A stretch of DNA of 37,424 nt from Algoriphagus marincola HL-49 (GCA_001314815.1 LJXT01000021.1:1-37424); one strand, 5' to 3'; counted from the first letter of the stretch, positions 28,001 through 35,693 are shown. Numbers and translations are program-made. Notes: generated by a model not told the origin, from the letters alone.

Positions 28001-31000
28001 TCCATTCACAGTGACAGTAACGGTCAACCCAACCCCATCCATTCCTAATCAAACTGCAACGATTTGCGATGAGGAATCCTTTACGGTTTCCCCTACCAAT
28101 GGAGGATCTACAAGAGTACCCGCAGGTACCACTTACACTTGGACGGTCGCCGATAACCCGAATGTAAGCGGAGAGTCTGCTGAGGCTACAGGTCAACCTA
28201 CTATTTCTCAAGCTCTAACAAACAACAGTAACGTTCCTCAAAATGTGGTTTACACGGTAACTCCAATTGCAGGGTCTTGTGTAGGAGAACCATTTACAGT
28301 CACTGTCACTATAAATCCTGATCCAGAAATTCCAGATTTGACAGAAACAATCTGTAGTGGGTCAGCATTTAATCTATCTCCATCCAATGGAGGAAGCACT
28401 ATTGTACCTACAGGAACAACCTATACTTGGACTGTAGTGGATAATCCAAACATCACAGGGGAATCTGACCAAGCAACAGAACAAAGCAGTGTTTCCCAGA
28501 CCCTGACCAACCTTTCTGATATTCCGCAAACTGTAGAATACACAGTTACCCCAAGTTCAGGCACGGCTGGAAATTGTGTTGGGGATCCGTTTACTGTCAC
28601 TGTGACAGTCAATCCTAGTCCGAGCATCGAGGATTTCACGGAGACTATTTGTAGCGGCGAAGCATTTACCGTGGCTCCAACTAATGGAGGAAGCAATATT
28701 GTTCCTGCTGGCACTCTTTATACCTGGACCGTCTCAAATAATTCCAATGTTACTGGAGAATCTACACAAACTAGCCCTCAAGCCAGTATTTCCCAGACTC
28801 TAACAAACACCAGTAATACGCCTCAGACAGTTACTTATACGGTGACTCCTCAGTCCGGAACTGATGGAAATTGTGCAGGTGACTCTTTCACAGTCACTGT
28901 CCTCGTCAATCCAACTCCAAATCTGACCAGTACTTTGACACCAGCAGAAATTTGTAGTGATGGAACATTTACCTATACCCCGACCAGTAATGTCTCAGGA
29001 GCGAATTTCACCTGGACAAGGGCTGCAGTGACTGGAATTAGTAACTCGGAAATTTCTACACCTCAAACTTCCAATCCAAATGAAGTTTTAATTAATACCA
29101 CGAATAGCCCAATTGACGTGGTTTATTCCTACAGTGTAGAGGCAAATGGATGTACCAGCACGCAGGAGGTAACTGTAAGAGTAAATCCTACTCCTACCTT
29201 AAGTAGCACCTTAAATCCTACGGAAATATGTGGTAATTCGACATTCACCTACACTCCAACAAGTGATATAAGTGGGGCCACTTTTACTTGGACTAGAGCT
29301 TTGGTAGCTGGTATCAGTAATGCAGCAATCACGACACCTCAGTCTTCCAACCCGAATGAAACGTTAATCAATACCACGGATAACGTAATTGATGTGGTAT
29401 ATGAATTTACAATCACTGCAAACGGTTGCTCAAATACCCAAAATGTAACGGTACAGGTAAATCCAAGACCAACACTTAGCAGTACTTTGACTCCAAGTGC
29501 TGTGTGTAGCGGAGATACATTTACCTATACACCTACCACCGCGAGCGGAACAGCTACATTTACTTGGACGAGAGCGGCGGTATCTGGAATCAGTAATCCT
29601 GCAGTAAGCACTCCTCAGAATGCTGATCCTAACGAGGCTTTGGTAAATACTACGCCGAATCCAATCGATGTCACCTATGTATTCACCATTAATGACAATG
29701 GGTGTACCAATACCGAAAATGTACGCGTCACTGTAGATCCTACTCCTGAACTGAGCAGTACCTTAGCCCCTCCTGCTATTTGCACAGGATCAGAATTCAA
29801 TTACTCTGCTACCACGCTGACCAGTGGAACCACGGTCACTTGGACTAGGGCCGCCGTGTCCGGAATCAGCAATGCAGCAATCACTACACCTCAGTCCACC
29901 AACCCAAGTGAAACCTTGATCAACACCACAGATCTACCCATTGATGTGGTCTATGAATTTACCCTTGAGGCAAACGGTTGTTCAAACACTCAAGAAGTAA
30001 TTGTGAGAGTTGATCCTACTCCAACCCTCAGCAGTACTTTAACTCCCGCAGCTGTTTGTGGCAATACGGCGTTTACTTATACTCCTACCAGTGCTACTCC
30101 TGGAGCAGGCTTCTCCTGGACACGAGCGGTAGTGGCGGGAATCAGTAATGGAAGTGGAAGTGGAAATGGAAGTATTACAGAAACCCTAGTCAATACAACT
30201 TCAAGTCCGATCAACGTTGTTTACGCAATAACTACCACGGCAAATGGCTGTTCAAGTACTGAGAATATAACCGTACGCGTTGACCCGGTTCCATCGATAG
30301 ATGATCAGTTCCCAAATAACGACAACTTTGATGTACGCTATGACATTTGCAGCGGCCAGTCTTTCTCTTTCACACCTGAGGATGGCACGAACGGAATAGT
30401 TCCTTCTGGCACCACGTATAGTTGGATTGTTACTTTTGAAAATGGAAACCTATCTGGAGCCGCTGATGGAACAGGGACTAGTATTTCAGGAACAATTTCG
30501 AATATCGACACCCGGATAAGAGTTGCAGACTATTTGGTGACTCCTAGTTACAATGGGTGTGACGGAACCCCGTTTGTGATCCGAGTAAGAGTAGAGCCAG
30601 AGCCTACCGTGGACCCTATTGCTTCACCAGCAGCAGTTTGTAACGGTGAATCGGTAGGACCATTCAGTTTCTCTGGAACACAGCTGAGACTACCCAATGG
30701 AAACCCGATTACGACAGAATATAATTGGACCAATGATAATCCTTCTATTGGATTGGCTGCTTCGGGGACAGGAAATATTCCAGCCTTTACGGCAATTAAT
30801 GATGGGGTAACACCTGTGGTTGCCAATATTACCGTGACTCCAAGAGCCCAAGGATGTGATGGAAATGATCCTCAAACCTTTACGATCACAGTTAACCCTA
30901 CACCTAAGGTAACTGTAGTTCCCGATTACTGCGTAGTTGGCGGCCAAGTTCAATTGATTGCTAATTCTAACGTAGCTGGAAGTACTTTCCTTTGGAACAC

Positions 31001-34000
31001 AGGTCAAACTACCTCAAGTATATTGGTGGATCTTTCAGGTCAATACGAAGTAACTGTAACGGCTCCAAATGGCTGTAGCACAACAGAAGACATTGGTGTG
31101 GCTCAGGAATTGGTAACTGATGGATCGTTTACGAATTTTGATCCGAATAATCTGACTTTTACAACCGGATACACCTATCTAGCTGACAACCCATCTGTTA
31201 CGGATGAATTAATTCCTGAAGGCAGATATGGAGTTGGGACTGATGCAAGAAACTACCACCCTAATTTCTGGGGTCAACAAGACCGTACAAACAACACTAC
31301 TGGTCCAAGAAACATGATGATAATCAATGGTTTCCCTGGAAGCAATAATACAACAATATGGCAGCAAACGGTAACAGTTGAACCTAACACCGAATATTAT
31401 TTCACTGCCTCAGCTATGAGCTTAAACGCTGTTCCTCCTTATGCAAGATTACGGTTTGAGGTGAATGGAGTACAAGTAGGAACTATTGCTAATTTAACAG
31501 CTGGCGTAAACGACAATTCGAATAATGGTTGGCAAAGGTTTTATAGTGATCCAGTTTGGAACTCTGGAAGTGTAAGTGGTCCAATCACCATTCGAATAGT
31601 TAACCTAGAACCAGCGGCTGGGGGAAATGACTTCGCCCTCGATGATATCTCATTCGGAACCTTGAAACCATTTATCGTATTGACCTCTGGTGCGGGTTCA
31701 GATGATCAGGTAATCTGTCAGAATTCTCCTTTGGGTGCATTAACGTATGATGCAGGAAGTGGAATTTTCGGGCCAGAGGTTGTGGGACCATTGCCTGATG
31801 GTATTACTACAGTTTGGAATGGCGTAGAATTGCAATTTGTAGGAACTCCTACAGAGGCTGGAGTATTCCCCTATACGGTTCGGACTACCGGAACTTGCGT
31901 AGAGGCAGCGGTGACAGGTACCATCACCGTAAGACAAACACCAACGGCAGGTGAAATTGCCGTAGATCAAACAGTCTGCGAGGGACAGGATCCGGCAATT
32001 CTCACAAGCACCACCGATGGAACGGGTGAGGCTGGTTCGACAATTGAATACCGGTGGGAGTCAAATACTAATTTGACCAACCCAAACTGGACAGTTTTGA
32101 CCGGTCAAGATGCTGCTACATATAATCCTCCTGTACTTTCACAGACTACCCAATACAGAAGAATTACGCTTGCTACTCTGAACAGTCTAACTTGTGAGTC
32201 TGAGCCGACTGATCCTGTACAAATTACGGTTCAGAACCCTCCCACTCCAGGCTCTATCGCCGGTGATCAAACCATCTGTAATGGAGCTGATCCTGCTGAA
32301 ATTACAAGTACGGCGGCAGGTTCAGGCGACGGTGCCATCTCTTATCGATGGGAAAGTTCTGTCAGTCCGTTCTCCTCCTGGAGCGACATAAGTGGTGAAA
32401 GTGGAGCAACCTACAATGCACCAGTAGGATTGACTGAAACAACTCGATTCAGAAGAGTTACCATTTCAAACCTTAATGGTATAGAATGCGAATCAGCACC
32501 GACTGCGCCTGTAGAAGTAACTGTAAGCACTATTCCTACAGCAGGAATTATTGATTCCGATCAACAAATCTGTGAAGGAGATAATCCTGATCCGTTCACA
32601 AGTACAGCTGATGGAAATGGCTCAGGTAGCATTTTCTACATCTGGGAAAGTTCAGTGGAACCATTTACAGATTGGACAGAGATCAGCGGTGCCAACCTAG
32701 AGACCTATAGCGCACCTGCTTTGAGTGTGACTACTCGATTTAGAAGAACCACAGTTTCAATCCTAAATGGAATTACCTGTGAGTCTGCACCTACCGATCC
32801 CGTTGAAATTACTGTTCTCCCTGCAATAGATGTAGATCCGGTAAATCCAGACCCGCCATTGTGCCTGGATGTTCCCCAACCCGTCACAATTATTCATACT
32901 ACGACTGGAGCTACTGGAATAGCAAATGAAGGTACTGCGGGAGCCAATGGTTTACCGCTTGGGGTAAGTGCAGCATTTGATACCTCTACAGGGGACATTA
33001 CAATTTCAGGTACACCAACTGAGGTAGGGATTTTTGATTATAGTATTCCTGTAACAGGTGATTGCGGAACATCCAATGCCACCGGTACCATCACAGTAGA
33101 AAATCCGACCTACCCCATTTCGGATATTCAAGTGGTCAATCCAACTTCACTATCTGGTATTTCCACATTTACTGTATTTGGTCCTGAGCTTGTTCCGGGT
33201 GATTATGAAATTACATATAGCGCAAGCGGAGCCAATCCAATTGCAGAAACAACAATTACCGTAACAGTCACCACTCCGGGTCAGTTTGAGTTTTCGACTC
33301 CTGCCTATTCGAATGAAGGAACAACTATCCTAACCATAAATTCTATCCAAGGAGAAGACGAAGAATGTCCATACTCCGTGCCTAACAATAATACCGCTCC
33401 ATTTGGAATCAATTGTAGCACGGAATATTTGGAGGCAGATGGAAATGCTACCTATTCAGTCGGTGCTGGAATAAGTGAAGTGACTATAGAGGTATTTGGG
33501 GATGGAGGAAACCCGGCCCCAGTCACCATACCAGTAACCCCTGGAAGTACACTTTATGCAGTTTTTGACGGAACGAATGTATTTGTCACCCCATTGGGCC
33601 CAACAGCTGATCTGGCTGATAGATTTGCCCAAGCCATAATCAGTACAACAGAAACAGGTGGAGATGGCCGGGTGGTCATTACCTATGACTGTACTACTCC
33701 ACCTCCATGTACTGGTACCGGAGAGGTCTTCCAGTACACTGATTCAGAAGGATTCACGATAATTCGTATCACAGGGGATTGCGATTCTTGGACATGGAAC
33801 GCTCCTGATGGCTTGGATGAATTCGAGGTATTAGTCGTTGGTGGCGGCGGTGGCGGTGGCTTTGGTGATGCTGCTGGTGGTGGCGGTGGTGGCGCTGTGA
33901 TTTATCAGCAATACACCGGGATCACTATGGATGGCTTGCCCGGATTACAAGGTGCTACGTTCGAAGTTTCCCCAGGTGGTCAAGGTCTTGGAGCTACAAG

Positions 34001-35195
34001 CTCAGGTCAGCAAGGTGGAGATGGAACTGGATCGAGCTTTACCGGCTCAACATTTGACTATTCAGGAGGAAATACCTTTGCTGATCTTAATGCAGCCGGT
34101 GGAGGTGGCGGTGGATCTTCAAGTGATCAACTAAGTATCCGTACCGGTAGAGATGGTGCCTCCGGAGGAGGTGGAGCAGCACATGGATCTGATAGCTCGA
34201 CTGGAGGCTTGGCAACATATACTGGAGGAAATGATGGAGGTACAGCTTACGGCCAAAGCTACGGTAGATCTGGCGCAGGTGGCGGTGGTGCTGCTGCAGG
34301 AGGGGGAAGTGGAAACGGAGATGCATCACTTCTAAATGCTGGATCAGGAGGAAATGGAGTCATGTACGAGATTTCAGATGAGGAGGTTTATTACGGAGCT
34401 GGTGGAGGAGGGACCTCCACTGGGGCCACAGTTAATGAGCCTGGAATGGGAGGAAGCCCTTATGGAGCCTTCTATGCAGGAGGTAGAGGAAATAATACCG
34501 GAAGAGGCTTACCTGCTACCACCTACGGCTCCGGTGGTGGAGCTGGAAGAACCGGTGGAAGTGATGGTTTCCAAGGTGTAGTCTATATCCGCTATCCTAA
34601 CTTCAGAATCCTTCCAGTAGAATACCTTTACTTCAATGTAGAATACAATAACAGCCTTCGATCAGGAGACCTCTCTTGGGCAACGGCCAAAGAATGGGAA
34701 AATGATCGCTTTGAAATCGAGCGCTCTGTCAATAATGTCACCGATTGGGAGAAAATAGGAGAAGTCACAGGAGCAGGATATTCTGATGGACCAGTAGAAT
34801 ATTTCTATCAAGACAGCAAGCTACCTCTAGCGGGAGGCGATATTTTCTATCGATTGAAGCAATTTGATTTTGATGGAGACTCTACCTATAGTGATATAAG
34901 AGCCATCCAAGTCGACCCAATGCCTGGAGTGACGTATTGGAGAGTATTCCCAAATCCAACTTCCGGAGATCCAATCAACTTGGAGATGATCGATACGGGT
35001 GTTTACAATGACGAGGAGATCTCTATTCGAGTCATCGCAGCAACAGGTGTATTCGATAGTATTTCAGGTAAATCTGCTAAGCTCCTCAGTCAGCAACTAT
35101 CCTTGATTCTGAGAGATAAGGCTGCCGGAGTCTACACCCTAGAGATCAGTTGGGGCGAAAACCGAGAGTATCACAAAGTGATCTTAAGACGCTAG
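22011..35195 (+). CDS. Giant modular secreted protein with PKD-like repeats and T9SS sorting tail
   Basis: An uninterrupted reading frame of about 4,394 codons from ATG 22011. A TTG at 21972 would add 13 residues; the ATG is preferred because of the nearby -7 box. An N-region of about 34 residues leads to a signal peptide (FVLIFGLFLNPILVGNIFAQ). Then follow, in order: a glycine-rich domain (22248-22850), a CARDB-like beta domain (22866-23270), 13 PKD-like domains (to 26900), two Ig-like domains and one further module (to 27748), 12 more PKD-like domains (to 31100), a carbohydrate-binding-like jelly-roll (31103-31660), Ig-like modules (31670-33105), a second glycine-rich domain (33826-34594), the RILPVEYL...FEIERS segment, and a type IX sorting domain (WRVFPNPTSGD...AAGVYTLEISW...VILRR). 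The predicted location is cell surface or medium after outer-membrane transit by T9SS. Role unknown; adhesion, matrix building or gliding-related use are plausible guesses. Confidence 0.93.
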   Translation: MGWFLRTISDHFPYIKRKAGLFYSIPNPFRQSIGQFVLIFGLFLNPILVGNIFAQTVETFNTPGTQTFTVPAGVTSITVETWGAGGRGTSYTTTTSRRGGGGGGGAYSRSVLSVTPLNTFNIFVGSGSTSDSPGGNSWFSPSGEAGSLVLAEGGQSAPTNEAGNIRLGIGGLAGNGIGTVRYSGGDGASRGNGRNGGGGSSAGTAANGNSPTPPNNVNRIFGATAPTGGGDGGNGGPELPGNASSNGLPGQIPGGGGGGSRRNGGGPTFGGAGGNGQVRVTYTLPPDYRAEFISADLGSGPWCPGETRNVTVTVRNDGTEPWTDSSPDINIGVKWNTDGTSWADYYIKTNAGNLAPGDTRTYTLPLTASNFILGTGYTTPLGPGGNAITFDVVFEGNCWFGNNNGSCGPGNSVYTISQSIESVAEIDDMSDFTCSTVPFTVTPEDGINGNIPAGTTYEWDAPTAPNGFVTGGVAGSGPAITGTLVNTSNIARPVIYTVTPITNGCPGDPFLVNILLNPSADINTINEEVCSEETFTITPTDVTDGIVPASTNYTWTAPAVTGGITGGIAGSGSAITGNLRNPTNAPQTATYTVTPITGSCVGEDFNVVVTVNPEPDITAITTETCSNQLFTVTPENGTNGVIPAGTTYAWSAPSVPAGITGGAAGSGTEITGTLTNTTNAPLNATYTVTPTSGVCEGDPFTVTVTINPSPVIPTQTPTICSGETFTVSPTNGGSTIVPNNTTYTWTVVDNPNVTGESSQATAQNSISQNLTNTSPVTQTVTYTVTPRSGAAGNCEGNPFTVTVTVNPRPVLDSPTVLDRCSNVATTYTATSATPGTTFSWTRAAVSGISNTTNTGTGASATETLVNTTPNPIDVVYEYTLTANGCTNTQNVTVTVNPTPELNSTLTPPEICNNGLFTYSPSSSTSGASFEWTRSAVSGISNPAITSPQSSNPNEVLVNTTDQPIDVTYSYTITANGCSNTQDVIVTVNPTPELNSTLTPDAICSNSTFSYSPSSETTGSSFTWTRAAVSGISNAAVTTAQSGDPNEVLVNTTNNPIEVVYAFTISANGCSNTQNVRVTVNPTPRLSSNLTPPAICSDSPFTYTPTSAVSGASFTWSRAAMTGISNPAANGTGNINETLINTTPDPIDVVYEYTIEANGCSVTEDVTLTVNPTPELNTSLTPDAICSNSAFSYTPGSDTPGASITWTRAAVSGISNSAITTPQSSDPNETLINTTTDPVDVVYVFTISANGCSNTQNVTVTVNPSPVLDGTTNLEVCSDDNLIYTANSLTAGTNFSWTRAAVSGISNAAGSGSDETINETLTNTTADPIDVVYVFTLTANGCTTTQDVTVTVNPSPVLTSSTSLEVCDGEEFSYTATSATSGITYLWTRDVVSGISNSAGTGSGATVTETLINTTSAPIDVVYEFSLSANGCDNIQFVTVTVNPTPTLDSSLTPPEVCGNEAFTYTPSSATGSASFTWTRPEVTGISNAPVTSPQSSDPNEVLVNTTPDPIEVVYLYEITANSCTNTQEVRVTVNPAPDISSISDAICTGGTFTVTPTHGTDGVVPSNIEYTWTVADNPNVTGESDQSTPQASVSQTLINNSGTPQDVIYTVTPISGSCVGDPFTVTITVNGDTQIDTQPSTAPFEVCFGDTFSPISVEASGATGLSYQWYSNSTQANTGGTIVSGATSSTFTPPSSMEGESYYYVVVTGPCTTVASDPSGRYFVSPPVTAVVTDLDTTPQTICPGDTFSALTFEASGANLSYQWYSNTTASTTGGTAISGADESTFTPPNTDFGPVYYFAEASSDCGTVTSSISGIFEITGSTTTLADQTLCVDTPLDPVITHTTTGTTGISNDGTPGANGLPPGVSASWNAGVITISGTPTSSAGSPYNYSIPLIGACGTEVATGTITVNPKAEINDLSETICTGDSFNITPADGTNGVIPAGTSYEWSVPAMTTGLTGGLAGSGPSITGTLVNSTNTVQTATYTVTPTSGTCLGTPFTVTVTVNPTPSIPNQTATICDEESFTVSPTNGGSTRVPAGTTYTWTVADNPNVSGESAEATGQPTISQALTNNSNVPQNVVYTVTPIAGSCVGEPFTVTVTINPDPEIPDLTETICSGSAFNLSPSNGGSTIVPTGTTYTWTVVDNPNITGESDQATEQSSVSQTLTNLSDIPQTVEYTVTPSSGTAGNCVGDPFTVTVTVNPSPSIEDFTETICSGEAFTVAPTNGGSNIVPAGTLYTWTVSNNSNVTGESTQTSPQASISQTLTNTSNTPQTVTYTVTPQSGTDGNCAGDSFTVTVLVNPTPNLTSTLTPAEICSDGTFTYTPTSNVSGANFTWTRAAVTGISNSEISTPQTSNPNEVLINTTNSPIDVVYSYSVEANGCTSTQEVTVRVNPTPTLSSTLNPTEICGNSTFTYTPTSDISGATFTWTRALVAGISNAAITTPQSSNPNETLINTTDNVIDVVYEFTITANGCSNTQNVTVQVNPRPTLSSTLTPSAVCSGDTFTYTPTTASGTATFTWTRAAVSGISNPAVSTPQNADPNEALVNTTPNPIDVTYVFTINDNGCTNTENVRVTVDPTPELSSTLAPPAICTGSEFNYSATTLTSGTTVTWTRAAVSGISNAAITTPQSTNPSETLINTTDLPIDVVYEFTLEANGCSNTQEVIVRVDPTPTLSSTLTPAAVCGNTAFTYTPTSATPGAGFSWTRAVVAGISNGSGSGNGSITETLVNTTSSPINVVYAITTTANGCSSTENITVRVDPVPSIDDQFPNNDNFDVRYDICSGQSFSFTPEDGTNGIVPSGTTYSWIVTFENGNLSGAADGTGTSISGTISNIDTRIRVADYLVTPSYNGCDGTPFVIRVRVEPEPTVDPIASPAAVCNGESVGPFSFSGTQLRLPNGNPITTEYNWTNDNPSIGLAASGTGNIPAFTAINDGVTPVVANITVTPRAQGCDGNDPQTFTITVNPTPKVTVVPDYCVVGGQVQLIANSNVAGSTFLWNTGQTTSSILVDLSGQYEVTVTAPNGCSTTEDIGVAQELVTDGSFTNFDPNNLTFTTGYTYLADNPSVTDELIPEGRYGVGTDARNYHPNFWGQQDRTNNTTGPRNMMIINGFPGSNNTTIWQQTVTVEPNTEYYFTASAMSLNAVPPYARLRFEVNGVQVGTIANLTAGVNDNSNNGWQRFYSDPVWNSGSVSGPITIRIVNLEPAAGGNDFALDDISFGTLKPFIVLTSGAGSDDQVICQNSPLGALTYDAGSGIFGPEVVGPLPDGITTVWNGVELQFVGTPTEAGVFPYTVRTTGTCVEAAVTGTITVRQTPTAGEIAVDQTVCEGQDPAILTSTTDGTGEAGSTIEYRWESNTNLTNPNWTVLTGQDAATYNPPVLSQTTQYRRITLATLNSLTCESEPTDPVQITVQNPPTPGSIAGDQTICNGADPAEITSTAAGSGDGAISYRWESSVSPFSSWSDISGESGATYNAPVGLTETTRFRRVTISNLNGIECESAPTAPVEVTVSTIPTAGIIDSDQQICEGDNPDPFTSTADGNGSGSIFYIWESSVEPFTDWTEISGANLETYSAPALSVTTRFRRTTVSILNGITCESAPTDPVEITVLPAIDVDPVNPDPPLCLDVPQPVTIIHTTTGATGIANEGTAGANGLPLGVSAAFDTSTGDITISGTPTEVGIFDYSIPVTGDCGTSNATGTITVENPTYPISDIQVVNPTSLSGISTFTVFGPELVPGDYEITYSASGANPIAETTITVTVTTPGQFEFSTPAYSNEGTTILTINSIQGEDEECPYSVPNNNTAPFGINCSTEYLEADGNATYSVGAGISEVTIEVFGDGGNPAPVTIPVTPGSTLYAVFDGTNVFVTPLGPTADLADRFAQAIISTTETGGDGRVVITYDCTTPPPCTGTGEVFQYTDSEGFTIIRITGDCDSWTWNAPDGLDEFEVLVVGGGGGGGFGDAAGGGGGGAVIYQQYTGITMDGLPGLQGATFEVSPGGQGLGATSSGQQGGDGTGSSFTGSTFDYSGGNTFADLNAAGGGGGGSSSDQLSIRTGRDGASGGGGAAHGSDSSTGGLATYTGGNDGGTAYGQSYGRSGAGGGGAAAGGGSGNGDASLLNAGSGGNGVMYEISDEEVYYGAGGGGTSTGATVNEPGMGGSPYGAFYAGGRGNNTGRGLPATTYGSGGGAGRTGGSDGFQGVVYIRYPNFRILPVEYLYFNVEYNNSLRSGDLSWATAKEWENDRFEIERSVNNVTDWEKIGEVTGAGYSDGPVEYFYQDSKLPLAGGDIFYRLKQFDFDGDSTYSDIRAIQVDPMPGVTYWRVFPNPTSGDPINLEMIDTGVYNDEEISIRVIAATGVFDSISGKSAKLLSQQLSLILRDKAAGVYTLEISWGENREYHKVILRR
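23275..26900 (+). repeat. PKD-like domain array, super-block 1 (13 units of about 90 aa)
   Basis: Coding repeats. Units 1-4 (to about 24435) are type A, with a VTPxxGxxGxxPAGTTYxW core and ending PFTVTVTVNP. Units 5-12 (24436-26617) are type B, with a TYTPxSxxxGxxFxWTRAAVSGISN core and ending ANGCSNTQNVTVTVNP. Unit 13 (26618-26900) returns to type A. Nearly every unit has one Cys near its start (ICS) and one near its end (NGC or GSCVG). The DNA copies differ at many synonymous sites. Confidence 0.85.
26901..27748 (+). repeat. Spacer modules between the two PKD-like super-blocks
   Basis: Two Ig-like units (26901-27190 and 27191-27470) share FGDTFSPISVEASGA / PGDTFSALTFEASGA, LSYQWYSN and a GGTxxSGAxxSTFTPP core. 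They are followed by a module (27471-27748) with GANGLPPGVSASWNAG and ITISGTPTSSAG. That last module recurs as 32821-33105 and, more distantly, 31670-31945. Confidence 0.8.
27749..30600 (+). repeat. PKD-like domain array, super-block 2 (10 units)
   Basis: Type A units 14-17 (27749-28915), type B units 18-22 (28916-30290) and a closing type A unit 23 (30291-30600). This is the same A-B-A order as super-block 1 but with five B units where the first block has eight. Two divergent units (24 and 25) follow to 31100. One Cys pair per unit is kept throughout. Confidence 0.85.
31946..32820 (+). repeat. Three tandem Ig-like units in the giant protein
   Basis: Three consecutive units of 95-100 residues share a start of TAGEIAVDQTVCEG type, a YRWESS core, SGxxxxTYxxP, TTRFRRxT, and an end of CESAPTDPVEITV. 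Boundaries are about 31946-32236, 32237-32536 and 32537-32820. They are a repeat family distinct from the PKD-like units, again with two Cys each. Confidence 0.85.
33826..34594 (+). other. C-terminal glycine-rich module of the giant protein
   Basis: Starts EFEVLVVGGGGGGGFGDAAG and alternates runs of Gly with Ser/Asn/Thr to GFQGVVYIRY. It mirrors the N-terminal module at 22248-22850 (start SITVETWGAGGRG, end GGNGQVRVTY). The GGN-rich DNA (for example 33837-33898) is simple-sequence-like but built of in-frame triplets. It resembles the bacterial glycine-rich domain found in other secreted Bacteroidota proteins. Confidence 0.75.
34600..35195 (+). other. T9SS pre-sorting segment and type A-like C-terminal sorting domain
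   Basis: RILPVEYLYFNVEYN...LSWATAKEWENDRFEIERS is the segment that commonly precedes the sorting tail in Bacteroidota cargo proteins. The tail itself begins near WRVFPNPTSGDPINLEM and ends AAGVYTLEISW followed by HKVILRR, fitting the Por secretion-system sorting family: an FPNP motif, a GVYxLxI strand and a short basic end. The family directs export through T9SS with cleavage and surface attachment. Confidence 0.85.
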
Positions 35196-35693
35196 CGAAA
35201 TCCTTTTATTTCAACTTTATAAATCCTTACCGAATAGCTTCCCATTTCAAGGGAAGACATTCAGAAAAGTATACACCCTTTTCCAAAACCCGCTGATTTT
35301 TTAATTAAATGAGGGACTCCTAGATTCATCACAGAATGAAGTACAATTTGTGATACAATCTTTTGAAATCCTCGATCAAAACAGATTCAAATCTTTCAAC
35401 ACTCCCACCATTAAGGCTTTTCTTACCAAGAAATCCTTCAACGATATAAAAGTGAGCCCCTGGAGAAATCGCCAATTTCTTTTCTAATTGTAACCCTACC
35501 TAGTAAAATCTCCAAACAGTATTTTATAGTTTTTTGATTAACATAAAAATATTTTATTCTGATTATTTACAAAAATCGGAACATTTTATTATTATTGCCT
35601 GTTTAGTACAATAAAAAAATGAATATTTAAAATTAAATGGTTTTGTTTTACTAAAAGTGAATTTTATGATATAAAATTTGTATTTGATATAAA
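35196..35693. other. Intergenic region between two T9SS cargo genes
   Basis: 498 bp with no gene seen. A small hairpin CTTCCC (35238-35243) / GGGAAG (35251-35256) lies 43 nt past the stop of the giant gene but has no T-run, so termination there is doubtful. The last 150 bp are very AT-rich. TGTTTAGTACAATAAA (35600-35615) resembles a site upstream of the giant gene. No clear -33/-7 pair was found. Confidence 0.5.

Noticed and set aside
24084-28714. Several antisense open frames within the giant gene
   Set aside because: They repeat with the domain period and mirror the Thr/Val-rich coding strand, so they are shadows of its composition.
23275-31100. CRISPR array or recent DNA satellite
   Set aside because: The period of about 270 bp is one protein domain, the frame is open throughout, and copies differ at synonymous sites, so these are coding repeats.
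33837-33898. Phase-variable simple-sequence tract
   Set aside because: The GGN triplets are imperfect and in frame, so slippage would change length by whole codons and not switch the gene off.
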